Source: Merluccius polli
Lineage: Eukaryota; Chordata; Actinopteri; Gadiformes; Merlucciidae
DNA length: 64,000 nt
Direction: 5' to 3'
Assembly: GCA_030340625.1 (NCBI GenBank)
Contig: JAOPHQ010002874.1
Location: forward strand, 131,484 to 195,483
How positions within the stretch are numbered: position 1 is the stretch's first letter; every line of letters begins with the position of its first letter. The notes below the pieces were generated by a model, which worked only from the letters and a program-made list of their open reading frames with translations, ran no database searches and had not been told where the DNA came from. Below, piece by piece: positions 58,861 to 64,000 of this stretch. The position numbers were made by a program, and so were the translations under genes.

Positions 58861-61800
58861 TGAGTAGGCTTGTGTTATAGAGGAGGCCTAGGGTATACGT
58901 TTTTTTTAAAAGTCTGCCACTCCAACTACTGTTTTAAAGTTTTAAAGACGCCACGAGAACCGTCGGCCTTGTAGTGTAGACCGGGGTGTTGAAGCTCAGC
59001 TGCTCACAGTTGGCCTACTTCACGCTCCCCTTCCCCTTCACCGCCGCGGGGCTCCGCATGTCGTGGCGCGCACCTCCTTGGGAAATATATACGTCAACGT
59101 CACGCCTAACTGCACTCGATGGCGCTCATATATTGAGCCGTCGAAGCTCTGACAGCTTGTTGGAAACGACTCTGGTTCAACCGCTGCCATAAATCCAATT
59201 AATGGCCCAGTTAATAAATATGAGGTCCATCTAGCAGAAGTGCACGACAGTGTGGATCTTGAAGGCCATCTCTGTACTCGATCTAACATCTCGACATGCC
59301 TCGGCAGTGATGGAGCGCTTTCGCAACACTTGGCAAGCAAAGTGTTTGAACTCAAACTCGAATTATTTGCTAAACTTTGTTAATAAATGGTCAATGTCAA
59401 CTGCAGATATAAGGATTGCGCAAAGAGCTCAAAATGGAGGCCGTTGTTGACCTACAATTGCCCCCCCCCCCCCCCCCCCCCAGCGCTAAGGAACATTTTG
59501 ACAAAGCAGCGAAGTGCAGCCTCTCAATTTGAATCATTCCTGTCTGCATTCTCCATTCAAATCAGGTGGAAAGAACACAGGTGAACACAGGTTAGCATAC
59601 TTTGTATAAAATTCATATCCATTGATAACCAAGGTAGGCTGGGGGCGGGGGGTCTGTGATCCGCCGGCATAATTTATAGGGATGGCGAGCCTTTTGTTAG
59701 TTATGTATAAATATTACATTATATCTTACACTCACTAGGTGGCACCAAAGACTGTCCACTATCACAAGGGGGCCGAACATACATAACACCCCAAATGTGA
59801 CCCCCAAGGCAAGCTACTCTAAACCAACAGCAACCCAATGCAAATGTTTTGTTATTCAAAACGCCGCGTTATGTGCATCCTTTTGTTATGTCATTGCATA
59901 GGACTTAGATTAGATAGATATAGATTTCACCATTCCTACAATGATTTCCATAATTTGGATACTGTATACGATGCGTACGCCTGCAAGTCTTGGTAGACTC
60001 AGAGGGCCAACCTCTCCACCGAGGGCCTCTGGGCTCCTCCCTCCGTTCCCATCCTGCAGAGTGGTGGGAACCGAGTCCGGGACCGACCAGCGCTATTTAT
60101 ACCGCGCTGCTGTGCTCCATGTGCAGCGAGGGCTGCTCCCCCGGGACCTGCCGCCGGCAGCCACCCCTATGCCGCGGAATTTAACCCGGGACGGCTCCCC
60201 CCAGATGTGATGGAAAACATCTGGCCAGCTGTTGTGTACTAGGCCTGCAACAAGGCCCAAGTGTTCATCTGCACTGGCAGCAACCTCCCACCGCTGCCCT
60301 TCCCCAACAACTCTCCCTTTCCCAGCTAACTACTGGTACTTGTGACCAAACATCATGGCATCAATAAACACATTGTGGCAATGTAAAAAAACAACAACAC
60401 AGTCAGCAATGACTTATACTTGCTTATTTAATTTAAAAAAGATTAATAGTAAATGTGATACATTGAGTTCCATTGAAACATGTCCATCTCAGCGCAGGTA
60501 ATTATAGGCACACAAGAATGAATACATATCTATCCATCTTTTACATCATACACAGAGAGAGAGTGAGAGAGCGAGAGCGAGATAGAGCGAGAGAGAGAGA
60601 GAGCGAGAGAGAGAGTGAAAGAGCGAGAGAGAGAGTGAAAGAGCGAGAGAGAGAGCGAGAGAGAGAGCGAGACGATCTCGGCAAAGAAACAGATGAGACC
60701 TGTTGTCCACTTCAACTCGTCCCGTCCTGACAAGGAAGAGGAGCAACAGAATCCCAACACCCCCCCCCCCTTCCCCACCTGTATTTTCTGTGGCATTACA
60801 AAACCCAGGTAAAAACGTATATTATATATATATTTAAACCATCATCGTTTAAGAGGGGTGACCCAGATGGGCAGTGCTTTCCCAACCACACAGCAGGCAC
60901 CATATAGGAAAAAAGACATCAGAAAGTGGTCCATTCAAATCAACAGTACACTACCCTCCGCTGAAAACTTCCACGTGAAGATGATCATATTAAATATACT
61001 TCAAAACTATAACGCACACTTACTCGCTGCTCTACTCACAAACATCGGTACGAGTGTAAATAGGTAGCGACACCAAATTTGTACCAGGCTATATAAGTGG
61101 TCCTTTTCATTTTAGCAAGCATCGGCCAATCACACTCGAAATCCTGACTTTTCCCCCTCCATTTGCCAAGACACACTGCATTTATAAGGCCTGTTAGCCG
61201 ATAGTGGGTCATGCACGACAATGAAATAAAACAACAACCCACAACTGCAATGGCAACAACAATAGCTATTCCAACAGCACAGCAAGAAGAAACTAGGATG
61301 TTCTAGTCTGGAGCCTCCTTCCATGCCAGGGCTGCAGCTAAGAGAGCTATATATGTACAGGTTATGGTACAGCCAGGGACAGCACTATGTACTCGGCACA
61401 ATTCAATTCTACAGACCAACTCAGGGTTTTCTTCTTACAGTTTTGGCTTGTTTTCCTTGCTGTGTCACTGTGTAAGAGCAATACTGCAGAGCGTCATCTT
61501 AATTTCCCTTGGGTGTGAGGGACTATTTTTTTGTTGTTGTTGTTGCTGCTGTTCCACAAAACCCAAAAGATTTTCTTTTTAATCTGGGGAAATGTCACCT
61601 GCAAGACTCTTGTCCCTTTATATAGCGTTTTTGGATTTGGGATGACACAGATGTTGATGGTGGTCTGTTGTACCGGTCTATGATGGCACCTGCCATGACA
61701 AAGTATTTTTACAACTGAAAGCCAGCCAATGGTCATTGTAATGTAAAGCAAATCAAAAAGAAAACTAATGTATTGAATGTGCAGCAGAGACTCATGCCTG

Positions 61801-62784
61801 TTTCACCTATTCTAACTTTTTGGCATCAATATTAACATACGCACTAAATGCCTATATTGGACTCTAGGTCAACATCAGGTTCATTGTATGTACAGGGAAA
61901 TGTCCACGAACAAAAAACTGATCCATTGAATGGCACATAGGAGTTATGGAATACAAAAGTATTTTTTGGCTTGGCAAATCAAATTTGACAAGTACTGGCA
62001 TTAATGGGGAACAGACACTAGAAATTAACCAGACAAATCCTGCCACCATCCAAATTCGTCCTTATTTCTCTTTTCCTTTTCCCCGATCACACGATAAAGA
62101 ACATAAGTGCAATCAATAAAGCCTAGCTTAAAAAGCTCTTTGTTAATCGTGATTCTCTTTTTTTTCTTCTTCTTAGAGTTGACTTGGTCAGATCACAGAT
62201 TAGCCAAAGCCAGTCTCGGCGGTCGGTATCGCAGCGCTCGCATTGTCACACAAGAACCCCAGAAATATTGAAAGAATGGTACAACATACAGGTATAATAA
62301 TCAAGAGCGATCATCCACATCGTTAGATCACAACACCGCCGCCACGTCGGACAGTAAGGTTCGTCTTAGCGGCGAAACACAAAACGACGATGGCGATGAC
62401 GACGTGCCGCGTTACATTTCCCCTCTACACCTTTCCTTGGCAGGCAACCCAGAGGGCTCTCCGTACCAGAAGAAACAGTGCCGTGATAAACCTGATCAGG
62501 GGAGATACAAAACGACAACGGCTATGAAATAAACGGAAAAACATCAAATAAAAATAATAATCACAATCAGTTGAATAATTGCACAGTCATTTGGGAGTCG
62601 GGGGTTAGGGGGGGGGAGGGGGGGGGTAGGTGCTTGAGAACAGGAGTCAGGGTGGAAAAGGGGCAGTTGGCTGGTTTGATTGGCCCCATCCTCAACAGCG
62701 ACGCCGATGGAGGCTGGGCAAAGGGGGAGGTTGGATAACGGGGGTGGGAGGGTGGGGGGAGGGGGGGAGAGGGGTGTAGCGTGG
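58861..62784. other. Intergenic region between the hsp30-like gene and the myosin gene
   Basis: The part from ~58,930 to 60,240 is richer in GC and CG, repeat-poor, and holds homeodomain-like words (CAATTAATGG, GTTAATAAATATG) at ~59,190-59,225, a run of 21 C at 59,461-59,481, and a TATTTATACC word at ~60,093; it may include regulatory DNA or an unseen promoter, but I find no exon. A GA-rich microsatellite lies at ~60,553-60,672. The 3' UTR of the myosin gene (minus strand) must lie just below 62,785; its polyadenylation signal was not identified. Confidence 0.45.
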
Positions 62785-63700
62785 TTACGCCGTCGAGGGC
62801 ACAGACACCTCCAGCAGGCGGTTGTTCTTGCGCTTGCAGGACACGCCGTTGCCATTCTTCGGCGTTCCCTGCACGAATTTGACGCACACCTTGTCCTGCT
62901 TGAACTGCACAAGGAACCTGCCGAGGGAAACGCATTGGGCACACTGGTTAACATCCGGCGGCGACGGACGCAGTCACTGAACGACGAGGACAGCTAGTTA
63001 TTTCGGTCCCTTAATAGGCAGCGTAGTACAAGCAAAAGACACAACTAGAAGGCTTACTCGAAATACAACCACGAGTTTCCTCGATTTGAATTTGGCACAA
63101 ACATACAAATATGTGGCATTTACATACGCAACGTTCATAATGTATATGGGCACATAGACACTGGGTATGTGTGGGTGCATTTGTGTGTATGTTGCGCGTG
63201 TGTGTCGGACGCGCATGTGTGTTGGACACGCGCGCGTGCATTCGTTTGTGTGCGGGGAGCCCTTACTCATCAGAGATGTTTATATCTAGGTGCTCCTGGT
63301 CGACGGCGGTGGTGCCGGTGCGACGCAGCTTGGTGATGATCTCAATCAGGTGCTCGCTGCTCAGCAGGAAGTCCCCTTTGGTGGCCGCGGCAGAACCCTG
63401 AATGGGCAAACAGAAATGTGCATTTCTGTTGACATTTGCCGAAGGGTTCAATTATTCACTTCACAGGAAATAAAAATGACGACGGATGTGTTGAGCTGTG
63501 ACCGCGGCCCGAGAGGAACCGCTCTCGTCGCCCGGGGTCCCGCTCACCTCTTTGAGTTTGAGCGCGAAGAAGCCGTCGTTCTGGGTGCTGACGGAGATGC
63601 TGGTGAGGTCGGGGAGCGGTACGCTGGCCTTCACCTGGCCCGTCTTCTGGTCGGCCAGCACAAAGTTGTTCTTGGTCAGCAGGAAGATGCGAGCTGCTCC
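62785..63700 (-). CDS. Class I myosin (MYO1A/MYO1B type), last three exons of the tail
   Basis: Minus-strand exons 63,548-63,700, 63,267-63,397 and 62,785-62,917 join with consistent phases (0, 2) and end at a TAA. They encode the C-terminal ~138 residues of the TH1 tail: ARIFLLTKNNFVLADQKTG, then LPDLTSISVSTQNDGFFAL, GDFLLSSEHLIEIITKLRR, FLVQFKQDKVCVKFVQG and LLEVSVPSTA at the end. From memory the GDFLL-SEH-IE--TK block and the VQG...LEV ending match MYO1B/MYO1A best; other class I tails fit less well. TH1 binds acidic phospholipids, tethering the actin motor to membranes. The motor head, IQ motifs and 5' tail lie beyond 64,000. I do not choose between myo1a and myo1b. Confidence 0.85.
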
Positions 63701-63987
63701 CTGAACAACAACAACAGAAACGGTTTTACCTGCCGAGTATCATTTTGCATTTAAAACAAGAAAAAGTTTCTCTGATCCTGGTAGTACAGTTAACAGTTAA
63801 CCTAGGGAAACCGAGCGTTGGTTACATGGTGGTTGTCGTTCTATCTATAATTCATTTAACATACGGCTTCAGAGATGACTGCCTTTTGAATACACCTCAG
63901 CAAAAGAAGAAAACGGTCTGAAATAGTTTGCAGGCGAGGCATGTTGTCCTCCTACTACACTGCAACGATCAGAAGAAACAAGTGTCC

Positions 63988-64000
63988 CGGGGGGGGGGGG
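63988..64000. repeat. G-run at the window end
   Basis: The window closes in an uninterrupted G tract after GTGTCCC, one of several long G or C homopolymers in this region. Confidence 0.9.

Overview
The window is vertebrate nuclear DNA, almost certainly from a teleost fish. The genes have vertebrate intron-exon structure, and the repeats are typical fish families: Ty3/Gypsy elements, many non-autonomous hAT elements with 8-bp target-site duplications, TTAA-flanked MITEs and L2/Maui-type LINE remnants. Microsatellites and homopolymer G tracts are unusually dense. That density, plus a Gmr1-type retroelement (the type element came from cod), would suit a gadiform fish, but the sequence alone does not prove it.

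Region 1 (1-12,700) is a nest of transposable elements. It opens with the 3' part of a Ty3/Gypsy element (RNase H end, integrase, LTR). A second, decayed Gmr1-like Ty3/Gypsy element follows (3,169-9,511). It has a SCAN-like gag, a zinc knuckle and a protease, and its integrase lies UPSTREAM of reverse transcriptase/RNase H. Two hAT elements (4,507-5,256 and 7,313-7,901) interrupt it, each with an exact 8-bp target duplication. After it come a BED-finger hAT fragment, a short MITE and another intact-ended hAT (11,011-11,844). That last hAT carries the same roughly 46-bp GC-rich minisatellite as the 7,313 element.

Region 2 (12,700-34,387) is AT-rich and gene-poor: microsatellites, an L2 LINE copy inside a hAT-like repeat, a TTAA MITE, more hAT copies, and one convincing but unidentified minus-strand exon (31,910-31,980).

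Region 3 (34,388-44,750, plus strand) holds complete racgap1 (MgcRacGAP/Cyk4, the centralspindlin Rho-family GAP), reconstructed here as 16 coding exons of about 673 residues. Region 4 (46,617-54,477, minus strand) holds complete gmppa (GDP-mannose pyrophosphorylase alpha/regulatory subunit), 12 coding exons and 422 residues, convergent with racgap1. Region 5 (55,886-56,575, plus strand) is a single-exon hsp30/HSPB11-type small heat-shock protein with a TATA box and a heat-shock element, divergent from gmppa. Region 6 (62,785-63,700, minus strand) holds the last three exons of a class I myosin of the MYO1A/MYO1B type, whose 5' part lies beyond the window.

The genes are unrelated housekeeping or stress genes (cytokinesis, GDP-mannose homeostasis, proteostasis, membrane-linked motor) and form no operon or dedicated pathway. 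The most interesting material is in the repeat biology: the IN-before-RT retroelement, the minisatellite shared by different hAT elements, and the unidentified exon near TCTCGCGAGA promoter motifs upstream of racgap1. I did not find a convincing wholly new biological system.
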